From Aquificaceae bacterium (lineage in GTDB: Bacteria; Aquificota; Aquificia; Aquificales; Aquificaceae): a stretch of DNA of 64,000 nucleotides. The DNA is taken from contig JBBFKQ010000003.1 in the NCBI GenBank assembly GCA_037481935.1, forward strand, positions 124,001 through 188,000, in the 5' to 3' direction. Position numbers and translations under genes: made by a program. Position 1 is the stretch's first letter. Every line of letters begins with the position of its first letter. The notes under the pieces were generated by a model. The model worked only from the letters and a program-made list of their open reading frames with translations, was not told where the DNA came from and made no database searches. Shown here in pieces: positions 8,940 through 17,941 of this stretch.

Positions 8940-9464
8940 TCAGCCAGACCCACCGAAGACCTCCTTAAAATTTATCTCAACTTCACACCTGCCAAGGCTA
9001 AATCTCTTGTCCATCTTTTCTCTGTATTTACCCACAGAAAGCTCAAAAACTTTAACCTCCTTCTCATCGGGATAAACCAAAACAAAATACTTCACACCTT
9101 CCCTTTCGCAGAGCTCAAACTTTAACCCTTCATCCATTTGCCTGCTGGAGGGTGAAACTATCTCCACAACCATTTCTGGAGGTCTTTCTACCCTTTCAGG
9201 AATCTCTCCGCACAGCACCATGAGGTCAGGCCTTATAACCGTATCGAAGGAGATAAACCAGTCAAGTTCAGCATAAACCTTGCATTCAGGACATTCTCTC
9301 AATGATAGGCGAAGAATTTCCACAAGAATTCCCAGAAGGTATTGATTAATTGGCCTTGGCGAGGCCATGGCGTAGGGCATACCTTCAACCAGCTCCCAGT
9401 CTCCCTGCCATTTTTCGTAATCCTCCACCGTGTAGTGGGGTCTGTGCTTATAGACTAAGCTCAT
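8940..9464 (-). CDS. Uma2-family (DUF820) restriction-endonuclease-fold protein
   Basis: About 174 residues from ATG 9464, which lies inside the 3' end of the preceding gene. It shows the Uma2 layout: YTVEDYEKW..WELVEG near the start, then a PD-(D/E)XK-like core with IRPDLMVL (Asp) and PEMVVEIVSPSS (Glu), then a C-terminal strand ending ..YFVLVYPDEKEVKVF. The family is common in thermophiles and cyanobacteria; its biological role is not settled. Seen: fold motifs. Inferred: possible nuclease activity. Confidence 0.8.
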   Translation of the reverse strand: MSLVYKHRPHYTVEDYEKWQGDWELVEGMPYAMASPRPINQYLLGILVEILRLSLRECPECKVYAELDWFISFDTVIRPDLMVLCGEIPERVERPPEMVVEIVSPSSRQMDEGLKFELCEREGVKYFVLVYPDEKEVKVFELSVGKYREKMDKRFSLGRCEVEINFKEVFGGSG

Positions 9465-10248
9465 GAAACTCCTCAAGGTTTAATTTAAGGACTTTTTCTA
9501 TAAAGGTAAAGCACATTTCATTGCCCGCATACACATCAGTTCCCATGGAAAAGCCCTTTGTTAGAGCTACTCTTGCGCCCGCTTCCTTTGCTATAAGAGA
9601 GCCCGCAACCACATCCCACGGGTTAAGTTCAAATTCCAGAAGACCATCAAAAACACCCTCCGCAAGAAGGCACAGATCTACCGCCGCAGCTCCCGGTCTT
9701 CTCATGGCACCCACTTTATCAAAGACTTCCCTGAATATGTTCCAGTAGGAGTTAAGGTCCCTCTTTGCCCTTGAAGGATAGCCGTAGGCAACATAACACT
9801 GCTTTAGCTGGCCTTTCTGCTTTACGCCTATGGGTTTCCCGTTTTTGAATGCTCCACCACTGTCCACCGCCCAGTAAAGGCTATCAAAAACAGGCAGGTA
9901 GACAGCCCCCACCAGAGGTCTTCCTCTGTATAAAAGCCCCACTGATGTTCCAAAGATGGGAAAGCCCGCCACGAAGTTCTTGGTTCCGTCCAGTGGGTCT
10001 ATATACCATACATAGTCACCATCTGCAGAGCCACCGTCCTCTTCTCCTACTACCAGATGGTCCGGCAGATACCTGCCTATGTGTTCCCTTATCCTTTCTT
10101 CAGAAAGTTTGTCCGCAAGGCTGTATATGTCCTTTTCCCCCTTCTCCATTACCGGGTTATCCTCCCTTCTGTAAAACTCTTTGAGCACCTGTCCGCCCAG
10201 AAGGCTTGCCTCCTTTGCCACTTTCAGAAATAGCTCAAGTTCATGCAT
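9448..10248 (-). CDS. Inositol monophosphatase family phosphatase
   Basis: 266 residues with the metal-binding motifs of the IMPase/FBPase/CysQ superfamily: GEEDGG (about residue 67), DPLDGTKNF (about 85-93) and WDVVAG (about 213). Mg-dependent sugar or nucleotide monophosphatase. In thermophiles these enzymes often hydrolyse both inositol phosphate and fructose 1,6-bisphosphate, so a gluconeogenic FBPase role next to pgk is plausible. ATG 10248 overlaps the pgk stop by 8 bp. Confidence 0.85.
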   Translation of the reverse strand: MHELELFLKVAKEASLLGGQVLKEFYRREDNPVMEKGEKDIYSLADKLSEERIREHIGRYLPDHLVVGEEDGGSADGDYVWYIDPLDGTKNFVAGFPIFGTSVGLLYRGRPLVGAVYLPVFDSLYWAVDSGGAFKNGKPIGVKQKGQLKQCYVAYGYPSRAKRDLNSYWNIFREVFDKVGAMRRPGAAAVDLCLLAEGVFDGLLEFELNPWDVVAGSLIAKEAGARVALTKGFSMGTDVYAGNEMCFTFIEKVLKLNLEEFHELSL

Positions 10249-11431
10249 CGTCCAGCACTTCTATGCAGGGTAGGCTGTTGCCCTCAAGAAGCTCAAGGAA
10301 GGCACCGCCCCCAGTAGAGACAAAGTCTATGGCGTTGTAAACCCCTGCCCTATGAATGGCGTGGTCCGTATCACCACCACCTGCTATGGTAAGTGCGGGC
10401 GACTGGGCAAGGAGTTTGGCGGTTTCGTAAGTTCCATCCTTGAACCTGTCAAGCTCAAACACACCCATGGGACCGTTCCATATTATGGTCTGGGCGTCCG
10501 CCACTATTTCCTTCAGAAGCCCCACAGAAACGGGTCCTATATCAAGACCCATCCATCCATCGGGTATCTCCTGCCAAGGGACAACCCTTGTGGGCGTGTT
10601 GTCTGAGATTTCCTTTCCTGTGACAAAGTCCACAGGAAGATATAAGCTCACATCAAGCTTTCTTGCTACCTCCATTATGTCCCTTGCAGTGGGAATTAGC
10701 TCCTCCTCCACAAGAGAGCCACCCACCCTGTAGCCCATAGCCTTTATGAAGGTAAAAGCCATAGCACCGCCTATGAAAAGCTTGTCAACCCTCTTTAAAA
10801 GGTTCTTTATTATGCCAAGCTTGGAGGAGACCTTGGCACCTCCTATTATGGCAACCACAGGCCTCTGGGGGTTCACCATAGCCTTTTCAAAGTAGCCTAT
10901 CTCTTTCTCAAGGAGAAAGCCCATAACTGCAGGCTTTAAAAGCTGTGGAACGAGATACACAGAGGCGTGCTTTCTATGACATGTGCCAAAAGCGTCGCTC
11001 ACGTAGACTTCTCCTAGCCTTGCAAGATTTTTGGCAAACTCCTCACTCCCCTTGCTTTCCCCTTCATGAAACCTCAGGTTTTCCAGAAGCACCACCTCTC
11101 CTTCTTTCATGCTGAACACTTCCCTCTCCACTTCTTCACCCACACAATCAGGAAGAACCTTTACCTCTCTGTTGAGATATCTTGAGAGTCTCTTTGCAAC
11201 TGGTGCAAGACTGAGCTTTTCATCCCTCCCCTTTGGTCTTCCAAGGTGAGACATGAGAATTATCTTTGCCCTGGCATCCAGCAGATAGTCTATGGTGGGA
11301 AGGCTTGCTCTAATTCTGGTGTCGTCCTCAATGTTTCCCAGCTCATCCATGGGCACATTAAAGTCCACTCTCACAAGCACCCTTTTGCCCCTGAGGTCTA
11401 CATCTCTGAGGGTCTTTTTCCTGAAAGGCAT
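10241..11431 (-). CDS. pgk: Phosphoglycerate kinase
   Basis: Interconverts 3-phosphoglycerate and 1,3-bisphosphoglycerate in gluconeogenesis/glycolysis. 396 residues, standard length. Visible signatures: RVDFNVPMD near residue 20, SHLGRPKG near 60, GGAKVSSK near 200, and the nucleotide-binding FVSTGGGA near the C terminus. AGGAGG precedes ATG 11431. It sits in a long leftward run between a small hypothetical gene and the IMPase-like gene. Confidence 0.97.
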   Translation of the reverse strand: MPFRKKTLRDVDLRGKRVLVRVDFNVPMDELGNIEDDTRIRASLPTIDYLLDARAKIILMSHLGRPKGRDEKLSLAPVAKRLSRYLNREVKVLPDCVGEEVEREVFSMKEGEVVLLENLRFHEGESKGSEEFAKNLARLGEVYVSDAFGTCHRKHASVYLVPQLLKPAVMGFLLEKEIGYFEKAMVNPQRPVVAIIGGAKVSSKLGIIKNLLKRVDKLFIGGAMAFTFIKAMGYRVGGSLVEEELIPTARDIMEVARKLDVSLYLPVDFVTGKEISDNTPTRVVPWQEIPDGWMGLDIGPVSVGLLKEIVADAQTIIWNGPMGVFELDRFKDGTYETAKLLAQSPALTIAGGGDTDHAIHRAGVYNAIDFVSTGGGAFLELLEGNSLPCIEVLDDA

Positions 11432-11442
11432 ACCAGACCTCC

Positions 11443-11775
11443 TTAAAGGTCAAAGTCTATATCCTCGTCATCAAATTCTGGACTTTCGCTGACCTCAAGC
11501 ACGCCCCTGAGGTTAAGGGCAAGCCTTTTCAGATTCTCAAGGTAAAAGACCACATCTTCGTAAACCTCCAGCATTGCCCTGTATCTTTTTATTTCTTCGT
11601 AGCCGAGCTTTCTTGTTTTGAGTAATTTTTTTACCGCTATCCTTGAAACAAAAGCTCTTGAATACTTTTCCTGCCATTCTTTCCAGAAGTCCTGACTGTT
11701 GACAGGGGCCTTAACTACGAAAAATTCTAAGTTTGATAACTCTTCCATGAGATTGAGGTCAAGGGTGTTTTTCAC
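11443..11775 (-). CDS. Hypothetical charged protein
   Basis: About 110 residues from GTG 11775, chosen because AAAGGAGG precedes it at ideal spacing; a TTG 18 bases further upstream would include that site. The protein is mostly helical and charged, with an acidic C terminus (FDDEDIDFDL). No recognised domain. It lies between trpC and pgk in the same transcription unit. Confidence 0.7.
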   Translation of the reverse strand: MKNTLDLNLMEELSNLEFFVVKAPVNSQDFWKEWQEKYSRAFVSRIAVKKLLKTRKLGYEEIKRYRAMLEVYEDVVFYLENLKRLALNLRGVLEVSESPEFDDEDIDFDL

Positions 11776-11789
11776 AGGTTTACCTCCTT

Positions 11790-12563
11790 TCAAAAATTAT
11801 AACCCATAAGCTCCCTGAGCTTTTTTACAGGGTCTTTGCTTTTCATGAGGCTTGTTCCCACAAGGAAGGCGTCTACGCCAAGGTTTTCGAGCCTCAGCAC
11901 CTGCTCTCTGTTTTCTATGCCACTTTCCGCTATTACAAACCTTGCACCCATCTCCTTTATCCTTGGAGCAAGTTTTTCTGAAAGACTTATGTCTACTCTG
12001 AGCGTGTCAAGGTCTCTGTTGTTTATGCCTATTATATCAGCACCTGCTGTGAGAGCCCTCTCTGACTCCTGGAGGCTGAAGACCTCCACCAGGTGAGAGA
12101 GTCCTAGCTCCTTAGAGTAATCAAGAAGGTCCTTCAGGAGCTTCTCCTCCAGAACCCTGACTATGAACAGCACAATGTCTGCGCCATAGGCTTTGGCTTC
12201 AAGAACCTGCACCGGGTCAAGGATAAAATCCTTCCTGAGAAGGGGGAGATTAACGCTTTTTCTGACCTCAAGGAGGTCTTCAAGAGAGCCACTGAAAAAC
12301 CTTCTGTCTGTAAGCACAGATATGGCAACAGCACCAGCCTCCCCATACAACTTTGCCTGTTCCTTTGCGGGTATATCCTTTATTTTCCCCTCGGAGGGTG
12401 AAGATTTCTTGACTTCCGCTATTATCCTTGTCCTGCAGGAGGTAAGAGCTTTTTCAAAGGAATAGATTTCTTCCCTCAACCCAGCTAGGTCTTCCAGCCT
12501 CCTGACATAATCTGGGTCTTTTCTTATCTCACTCTTCTTATGCTGAATTATCTCTTCCAGCAC
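11790..12563 (-). CDS. trpC: Indole-3-glycerol phosphate synthase
   Basis: Fourth step of tryptophan synthesis, ring closure of CdRP. 257 residues form a TIM barrel with IAEVKKSSPSEG (catalytic Glu/Lys near 45-56), LRKDFI (about 110), IGINNRDL (about 175) and ESGI (about 210). It starts at GTG 12563, two bases after the stop of the TusA-DUF3343 gene, with AGGAGGG upstream inside that gene. It is a stand-alone enzyme away from other trp genes, as is common in Aquificales. Confidence 0.96.
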   Translation of the reverse strand: MLEEIIQHKKSEIRKDPDYVRRLEDLAGLREEIYSFEKALTSCRTRIIAEVKKSSPSEGKIKDIPAKEQAKLYGEAGAVAISVLTDRRFFSGSLEDLLEVRKSVNLPLLRKDFILDPVQVLEAKAYGADIVLFIVRVLEEKLLKDLLDYSKELGLSHLVEVFSLQESERALTAGADIIGINNRDLDTLRVDISLSEKLAPRIKEMGARFVIAESGIENREQVLRLENLGVDAFLVGTSLMKSKDPVKKLRELMGYNF

Positions 12564-12565
12564 CC

Positions 12566-13150
12566 CTATGGATAAACCCTCCTGTATTCCTTGCCCTCTT
12601 TCTTATAAATAGCCTCCACACCAAAGCCTTCTTTCATAAGCTCTTCGTATATGTCCCTTGCCTTCTGGTAGCCATGAACTGCAAGCACCACGCCGCATCT
12701 GGGGTCTATCTCGTCAGGTATGGGTATAAGCTTGGCCCTGCCCCTGAGGTATTTCTCCGCCCTTGTGCCCTCCGATATGGCGCTGAAGGTTATAAAGTGG
12801 TCCGGCTTTTCAGTAAAGGGGTTGAGCTCCATGAGTATGTGCCTTATGTGCAGTTTTACACCAAGTGCATGAAACTTAATCCAGTAGAGGATGGAAGGCT
12901 CTATAGCTTCAGACCTCTTTCTCAGAACCGCAACCACTTTACCCTCTTCCCTTTTCAGGCTGAGAAGCTCGTTGCCCGTCTGGCTACACCAGCTCATTAT
13001 GTCTCTTTCAAAACCCGGGTCAGTAGATATAACTGTAAGCTTCTGCCCTTCGGCCAGCCTCTTCATTTTCTCAGAGGTCATAACAACGGGCAGTGGACAC
13101 ATAAGCCCCGTAAGGTCAAGAAGTTCTTCCTTCTCTTCTACCGCTCTCAT
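12566..13150 (-). CDS. TusA-like sulfur carrier fused to DUF3343 domain
   Basis: 194 residues. The N-terminal 75 residues match the TusA/SirA fold with its signature LTGLMCPLPV, in which C18 is the sulfur-accepting cysteine. After a helical linker (about 80-112), residues 117-194 resemble DUF3343, a putative Se/S carrier-like domain (..EGTRAEKYLRGRAKLIPIP.. then RCGVVL with C152). TusA proteins pass persulfide sulfur to tRNA thiolation, molybdenum cofactor synthesis or sulfur oxidation. Two carrier-type cysteines in one chain suggest intramolecular relay, an inference. SD GAGGTG precedes ATG 13150. Confidence 0.75.
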   Translation of the reverse strand: MRAVEEKEELLDLTGLMCPLPVVMTSEKMKRLAEGQKLTVISTDPGFERDIMSWCSQTGNELLSLKREEGKVVAVLRKRSEAIEPSILYWIKFHALGVKLHIRHILMELNPFTEKPDHFITFSAISEGTRAEKYLRGRAKLIPIPDEIDPRCGVVLAVHGYQKARDIYEELMKEGFGVEAIYKKEGKEYRRVYP

Positions 13151-13159
13151 TTCATCACC

Positions 13160-14011
13160 TCACACTGCTATAACCTTTGTCTGGGGTCTTTCTTCAAGAC
13201 CCTCAATGTATAAATTTATAAGCTTTCCTGCCCTTTCAAGGGTCTTGAGCAACTCCTTATCGTAGAGATGTAAGGGGTTGCTGAAGTAGAAAGAAACATT
13301 GACCTCCCCCTTTTCAAGTTTTACAGGCACATGCAGACAGCAGTTTGTCCTGTCAATAAGAGGTTCTCTGAAAAGGTTTGCCTGTAGAGGTGTTATGCTT
13401 ATGGTTTTGAGCTCAAACTTCTCCTTGATATTGGTGAGATATTCATGGAGGTTGTTGCTGTTCATAAGCTGGTCAAGAAGTATTCCAGCTCCGCCTGCAC
13501 TCTGTGAAGAGGCCTCAAGCCTTGCATACTCCCTTGTAAGTCTAGAGTATGACCTTCTCAGGTTCTTTATGTAAAACCTCTCTTTTTTCAGAGCCTCCAC
13601 AAGGTCTGGATGCATGGATGCTATGAAAAGGGCAAATAAGGCAGGCAGAAGGGCAAAGCCCCATGCACCGTAATAGTAAAAGCCAAAGCCTACAAGGAGC
13701 CAGAGGAACAGAATTCCCTCAAAGACCCTCCTGCTGGTGTAAAGAGCTACTGGTGCAAAAAGGGCGAGTATGGCTTCCTTCTGACCCAAGAGAAGAACAA
13801 GCAAAGGAAGGAAAGCCAGGTCTCCGTAATTTTTGAAAAGTTTCAGCCTGCCAGGATAGAGAAATACATACATGGCAAGGATAAGGTAGAGGACAGAGGG
13901 AATTACCACAAGAGCCTGATGCGAAGCTGGCTTACCCACGGAAAGGGCAAGGAAGAAAGCAAACAGAAGAACCCTTAATCCAAGAAATATAAGACCGACG
14001 TCCCTCAGCAC
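13160..14011 (-). CDS. Membrane protein with coiled coil and C-terminal GAF-like domain
   Basis: 283 residues starting at GTG 14011. Five or six hydrophobic segments occupy residues 5-140, a coiled-coil-like helix follows (about 145-180), and the cytoplasmic C-terminal part (190-270) has an alternating strand/helix pattern resembling a GAF-like sensory domain. No kinase or cyclase output is present. It is in the run between the coiled-coil gene and the TusA fusion. A sensory role is only an inference. Confidence 0.6.
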   Translation of the reverse strand: MLRDVGLIFLGLRVLLFAFFLALSVGKPASHQALVVIPSVLYLILAMYVFLYPGRLKLFKNYGDLAFLPLLVLLLGQKEAILALFAPVALYTSRRVFEGILFLWLLVGFGFYYYGAWGFALLPALFALFIASMHPDLVEALKKERFYIKNLRRSYSRLTREYARLEASSQSAGGAGILLDQLMNSNNLHEYLTNIKEKFELKTISITPLQANLFREPLIDRTNCCLHVPVKLEKGEVNVSFYFSNPLHLYDKELLKTLERAGKLINLYIEGLEERPQTKVIAV

Positions 14012-14020
14012 ATAAATATT

Positions 14021-14278
14021 TTACTCCACCTCTATCTTCTTTACCTTTTCCCTTTTTTCCTTTCCTTCTATTCTGTTTTCAAGCTTTCCAACTTCGTAGT
14101 CCACAAGAGTTTTGATTATCTTCCAGAAGGAAAGCTCCATAGTGTAGAGATTTTTCATAACCTCCCTCCTGACCTCTTTTGGAGGGAGTAAGAGCTCAAA
14201 AAACCTGAACATATCCCTTCTGAGCTCCTCCACCTGTTCCTCAAGGCTCTCCTGCCTGACTTCTTCCTTGTCTTTCAT
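14021..14278 (-). CDS. Small charged coiled-coil protein
   Basis: 85 residues, strongly helical, with heptad-like acidic/basic stretches at both ends and a more hydrophobic centre (..FFELLLPPKEVRREVMKNL). No known domain. Nine bases separate it from the membrane protein gene downstream and 15 from pdxJ upstream. Confidence 0.6.
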   Translation of the reverse strand: MKDKEEVRQESLEEQVEELRRDMFRFFELLLPPKEVRREVMKNLYTMELSFWKIIKTLVDYEVGKLENRIEGKEKREKVKKIEVE

Positions 14279-14293
14279 GCTTTTAAATATATC

Positions 14294-15022
14294 TCAGAGC
14301 CTCATGAGCTTCAAGAACTCTTCAACTGCCCTCTCCATACCCCAGAGAAGGGCATTGGAAACTATAGAATGCCCCACATTCAGCTCTTCCACAACGCCTG
14401 ATAGCTCCCTTACGAGAAGAGGAGTATTCTTGTAAGTGAGCCCGTGACCTGCATAAACCCTCAGCCCAAGAGATTTAGCCATGAGGCCTGCGTCCTTGAG
14501 CCTTTTGAGCTCATCAAGAGCCTCCTGCAGACGGTGGGCGTTAAAGAGATTTGCATACTTTCCAGTATGGAGCTCCACGGCATCAGCGCCCACGTTCTTG
14601 CTTGCGTAAAGCTGAGCCTCCTCAGGCTCTATGAAGAGAGATACCTCTATACATGCAACTTTAAAATCCTTCAGGTATTCCTTCAGGTATTCTTCCATGC
14701 TCACCACGTTCAGCCCACCTTCTGTGGTTATCTCTTCCCTTCTTTCTGGCACAAGGGTTATCCTGTTTGGCTTTACCTTCATGGCTATGTTTTTCATCTC
14801 CTCTGTGGGAGCCATTTCAAGGTTTACGGGAATATGCACCGCTCTCTTTATGAGCTGTAGGTCCTCTTCCTGTATATGTCTTCTGTCTTCTCTCAGGTGA
14901 AGGGTTATCTGGTCTGCCCCCGCCTGCTGGGCTATCAGCGCTGCAAAAAGAGGACTTGGCTCAAAGGTTTTCCTTGCCTGTCTGAGAGTTGCCACATGGT
15001 CTATGTTTACACCAAGCCTCAT
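14294..15022 (-). CDS. pdxJ: Pyridoxine 5'-phosphate synthase
   Basis: Final ring-forming step of DXP-dependent vitamin B6 synthesis. 242 residues, standard length, with NIDHVATLRQARKT at the N terminus, HLREDRRHI (about 41-49) and the C-terminal AGHGLTY and NVGHSIV loops. ATG 15022 has AAGGA upstream. It is placed directly after manC in the leftward run. Confidence 0.96.
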   Translation of the reverse strand: MRLGVNIDHVATLRQARKTFEPSPLFAALIAQQAGADQITLHLREDRRHIQEEDLQLIKRAVHIPVNLEMAPTEEMKNIAMKVKPNRITLVPERREEITTEGGLNVVSMEEYLKEYLKDFKVACIEVSLFIEPEEAQLYASKNVGADAVELHTGKYANLFNAHRLQEALDELKRLKDAGLMAKSLGLRVYAGHGLTYKNTPLLVRELSGVVEELNVGHSIVSNALLWGMERAVEEFLKLMRL

Positions 15023-15030
15023 GAAGGTCC

Positions 15031-16401
15031 TTATAAGAAAATTATATCCTCATCTTCAACGTATTCACCCATACTAATCTGCAGTAGCTCCGCCACTATA
15101 AAACCAGTATTCTCTATACTGTAAGGAGTAGTTCTGTATGCGTGAAAGGATTCACCAGAAGTGTAATAGGACTTCTCACTTCCTATGCTTATCTGCAGGG
15201 TGCCTCTGAGCACCGTCCAGCTCCTGCTGTGATGCATGTGCATACGAAGACCTGTGCCCCTGCCGGGAAGTATGCTCACCTTATGTATGCGGTAACCATC
15301 ACCGGACTCTAAGAGGAGTTCGGTTCCCCACTCGTAGCTTTTCTCAAGATGATAGTATGCCTCCCTGAGCCCCTTTTCTTTGAGAAGCCTGACGACATCT
15401 CTCACCTTAGCGGCACTTCCCCGCCTCATCACCAACACTGCATCTCTGTCCTCTACCACTACGGTGTCCTGAATATCTACAAGGCATACAAGTTTCCCGT
15501 TGCTGTATACCAGATTACCTTCACTGTCAAGGCAAATACCCCTTCCCACGCAGGCGTTGTCCCTTTCATCCTTCTCCATTATGGAATAAAGACCGTCAAA
15601 AGAGCCCACGTCACTCCAGAAAATATCCATAGGAACTACAGCGCCCCTTTTTGTTTTCTCCATTTCTATGTAGTCAAAGGATATATCTGGAAGCCTTGAG
15701 TAGTTTTCCAGAAAGCCGTGATAACCCTCCAGCATGAAGCCGTATATTTCTGGAGCATTCAGCCTGTATTCGTCAAAGACAACCCCCAGCTTGAAAACAA
15801 AATTCCCCGAGTTCCAGAAATAAAAGCCCTCCTTCAGCATTTTCTCCGCCCTTTCCCTCTCTGGCTTTTCGATAAACTCATCTATTGTGTAAGCCTTAAG
15901 CCTCCCGTACTCCTCTATAGTTCCTCCCGCCCTTATGTATCCAAAGTTGACCTCTGGCCTCGTGGGCTTTACACCAAAGGTAACCAGATAGCCCTCCTTG
16001 GCTATATCCTCTGCAAACTTCATATATTCCACGAAGGACTCCTCGGGCTTTATGAGATGGTCAGAAGCAAGTACTGCAACAACCTCTTCATCGTCAACCA
16101 TCAAAAATTCCTTGATGTATAGCAGTCCAAGAGCAACCGCCGGACCCGTATTTCTTCTGTAAGTCTCTACAATAACGCTGTATCCCTCGTAAGGATACAG
16201 GTCGTTTACAACCTTGTGCTGGTATTCCTCGTTAGTTACGATAACTATGTCCTTGTGGTCTACGAGCCTTAGAGCCCGCTCATAAGTTAGTTTGAGAAAA
16301 GACTTACCTTCAAAGAGTTTCAAAAACTGTTTGGGGTGCTTTTCTCTAGAGAGGGGCCACAATCTTGTTCCACTACCCCCTGCAAGTATAAGCACCTTCA
16401 T
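15031..16401 (-). CDS. manC: Mannose-1-phosphate guanylyltransferase / mannose-6-phosphate isomerase
   Basis: Bifunctional type II enzyme making GDP-mannose for envelope glycans. 456 residues: an N-terminal nucleotidyltransferase with GGSGTRLWPLSREKHPKQF (residues 8-26), FIEKP (about 180), and a C-terminal cupin isomerase domain with RMHMHHSRSW and a later FHAYRTTPYSIEN. GGAGGT precedes ATG 16401, which overlaps by 4 bp the stop of the broken upstream ORF, so the glycan enzyme belonged to the same operon as that locus. Confidence 0.93.
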   Translation of the reverse strand: MKVLILAGGSGTRLWPLSREKHPKQFLKLFEGKSFLKLTYERALRLVDHKDIVIVTNEEYQHKVVNDLYPYEGYSVIVETYRRNTGPAVALGLLYIKEFLMVDDEEVVAVLASDHLIKPEESFVEYMKFAEDIAKEGYLVTFGVKPTRPEVNFGYIRAGGTIEEYGRLKAYTIDEFIEKPERERAEKMLKEGFYFWNSGNFVFKLGVVFDEYRLNAPEIYGFMLEGYHGFLENYSRLPDISFDYIEMEKTKRGAVVPMDIFWSDVGSFDGLYSIMEKDERDNACVGRGICLDSEGNLVYSNGKLVCLVDIQDTVVVEDRDAVLVMRRGSAAKVRDVVRLLKEKGLREAYYHLEKSYEWGTELLLESGDGYRIHKVSILPGRGTGLRMHMHHSRSWTVLRGTLQISIGSEKSYYTSGESFHAYRTTPYSIENTGFIVAELLQISMGEYVEDEDIIFL

Positions 16402-16787
16402 AGTCCTACCTCCTTCAGGCTATTTCTGAAAATAAAAAGCCTTTCTAGACTGCCACATTTGTTTCCTTTCACAACATCGTAGTTCATAAGAAAAAAACTC
16501 CTCAGACCATAACCATATAAGTTTTTTATGTATTCTAGTCTATTTATGGAATCCATATTATCTACAATTACATCTGCACGCTCGTTGTTTGGCATGTAGT
16601 GAGCAGAATGAATAGGTTTGCCGTATTTGCTGAAAAACTGGCAGTTTTTGAGTATTCTCTGAGGGTTGCTGTATCCGCTGTTTTCAGACATCTTTAAGTC
16701 AAACTTTCTCTGGAAGGACACTGCATTGCCGACATTTATGACTGGCTCAAAGAACCTGATAAAGTTCATACCCTCCTTAAATTCCAC
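16398..16787 (-). pseudogene. 3' fragment of a broken unrecognised gene
   Basis: In the same reading frame as the ORF immediately upstream and separated from it only by TGA (complement of 16791-16793) and one CTA codon. Opened at GTG 16787 it would give 129 residues with no known domain. Replacing the TGA by a sense codon gives ..YGVCFGG-x-LVEFKEGMNF.., a smooth continuation, so I read this as the C-terminal part of a longer protein. It overlaps the manC start by 4 bp. Selenocysteine is not excluded, but I see no convincing SECIS stem directly after the TGA. Confidence 0.55.
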
Positions 16788-16790
16788 TAG

Positions 16791-17495
16791 TCATCCTCCA
16801 AAACAAACTCCGTAATCTGCGTCAAGCTTACTATTCCTTATGAGCTCTACAGCCATAAGGAGATCTTCTTGTAGTCTTGAATAATAAGCTTCATTGAGCT
16901 GATTGATGCTATCGGTGTAGGATGGTTTGTGCTCGCAGTTAGAGCTAAGCCTACAGGCGGTATAAGTGGACTGCTCTGTAGTCAGGGCTATGTATCCCTT
17001 TGTCCTTACCTGAGACTTCAGGATAGATAGCGCTTCCTGAAGGTTTTGAAGAAAAGTTTCAGATATGTAGTATTCTCCAAGAATGGCTGGTCCAAGCTCT
17101 GGATTCTGTCCATCGTAGTTTTCCCATATTTCGAGCATGAGACTGTAGCCTCTCTGAAGTGCCTGCAGGATTTTTTCGCTAATATAAAGGGCATTGCCCT
17201 CAAGTCTAGTCTTTGTGAGGGATAGAACAATCACCTTTTCACAGTTCTCCTTCAACCTCCATTCAAACACTGGTGGTATAATCCTTATCTTGGAGAGGTA
17301 ATAAACAAGGGGTAGCAGACGTTTATCCTGCATGCGGAAATTCCTTCCATAGTCCATCAGAAAAGTATTTATGTCCTCCTCCGGTCTGCGTATAAACCTC
17401 AGGGTGCTACCTGCACCTATAACAATATATGGTCTATCGTAAAATGTATCCTCACATACATTATTGGAAAGCCTAAGACTTCCCCTTATGGACAC
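16791..17495 (-). pseudogene. Central fragment of the same broken gene
   Basis: 234 residues from GTG 17495, ending at an in-frame TGA. No recognised family; the mixed helix/strand pattern (..KVIVLSLTKTRLEGNALYI.., ..ILGEYYISETF..) would suit an alpha/beta barrel such as a glycoside-hydrolase-like fold, but this is a guess. There is no signal peptide or good Shine-Dalgarno. It overlaps the upstream ORF by 10 bp in another frame, which suggests a frameshift between an exported N terminus and this body. Confidence 0.5.
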
Positions 17496-17842
17496 TTTTG
17501 CAAAGTTCCTTCCACTTTGTCATCACTGAGAAAGTTTATATCCCTGAAGCTGTATTCCGCCACTCTGTAGCCAGCTGAAATTTCCCTGTCCTCCTCACTA
17601 ATTTCCCTTTTCCGCTGATTCTTACCCTGCCACCTATTTATATAGGGAACTCCTGCTTTGGCTTTTTGCCTTGCAGGATTTACCAAATCAACGTTGATAT
17701 TCACCAATCCTTCAGATGCGGAAGGAGCCTGATTACTTGTATTATTACCGAAAACATGTTCTTTGCCTAGCGGTCTTTGAAGCAAGCCAAGTGCAAGGAC
17801 AAACCATACACCTGCAAGTATAAAGCTGAGAATACGGAGCAT
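17486..17842 (-). CDS. Membrane-anchored N-terminal fragment, probably frameshifted
   Basis: 118 residues: an N-terminal hydrophobic anchor or signal (MLRILSFILAGVWFVLALGLL), then a polar, Asn/Ser/Arg-rich linker, and a stop shortly after ..RDINFLSDDK. It has no domain of its own. With the two following ORFs it would make one exported protein of roughly 480 residues interrupted by a frameshift near 17495-17515 and a TGA at 16791. As a free-standing gene it would encode a short anchored peptide. Confidence 0.5.
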   Translation of the reverse strand: MLRILSFILAGVWFVLALGLLQRPLGKEHVFGNNTSNQAPSASEGLVNINVDLVNPARQKAKAGVPYINRWQGKNQRKREISEEDREISAGYRVAEYSFRDINFLSDDKVEGTLQKCP

Positions 17843-17941
17843 TATGTGATTATAGCACGGACTTAAAGTGAGCCAAACTTTGCTCCAAGCCAGTCTGACT
17901 ATAATCTTTCATTCTCAGTCTGCTTAGATTATATTATACCT
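17843..17941. promoter_or_regulatory. Divergent promoter region
   Basis: 99 bp between two divergently transcribed units. For the rightward gene there is a TATAAT near 17901-17906 and a second AT-rich TATATTATA directly before ATG 17942, with no Shine-Dalgarno, so a very short leader or leaderless message is possible. Elements for the leftward unit (ATAATC/GATTATAG) are weaker. Confidence 0.4.

Noticed and set aside
16791-16793. TGA as a selenocysteine codon
   Set aside because: No convincing stem-loop directly after it and no selenoprotein family recognised; a frameshift just upstream fits gene decay better.
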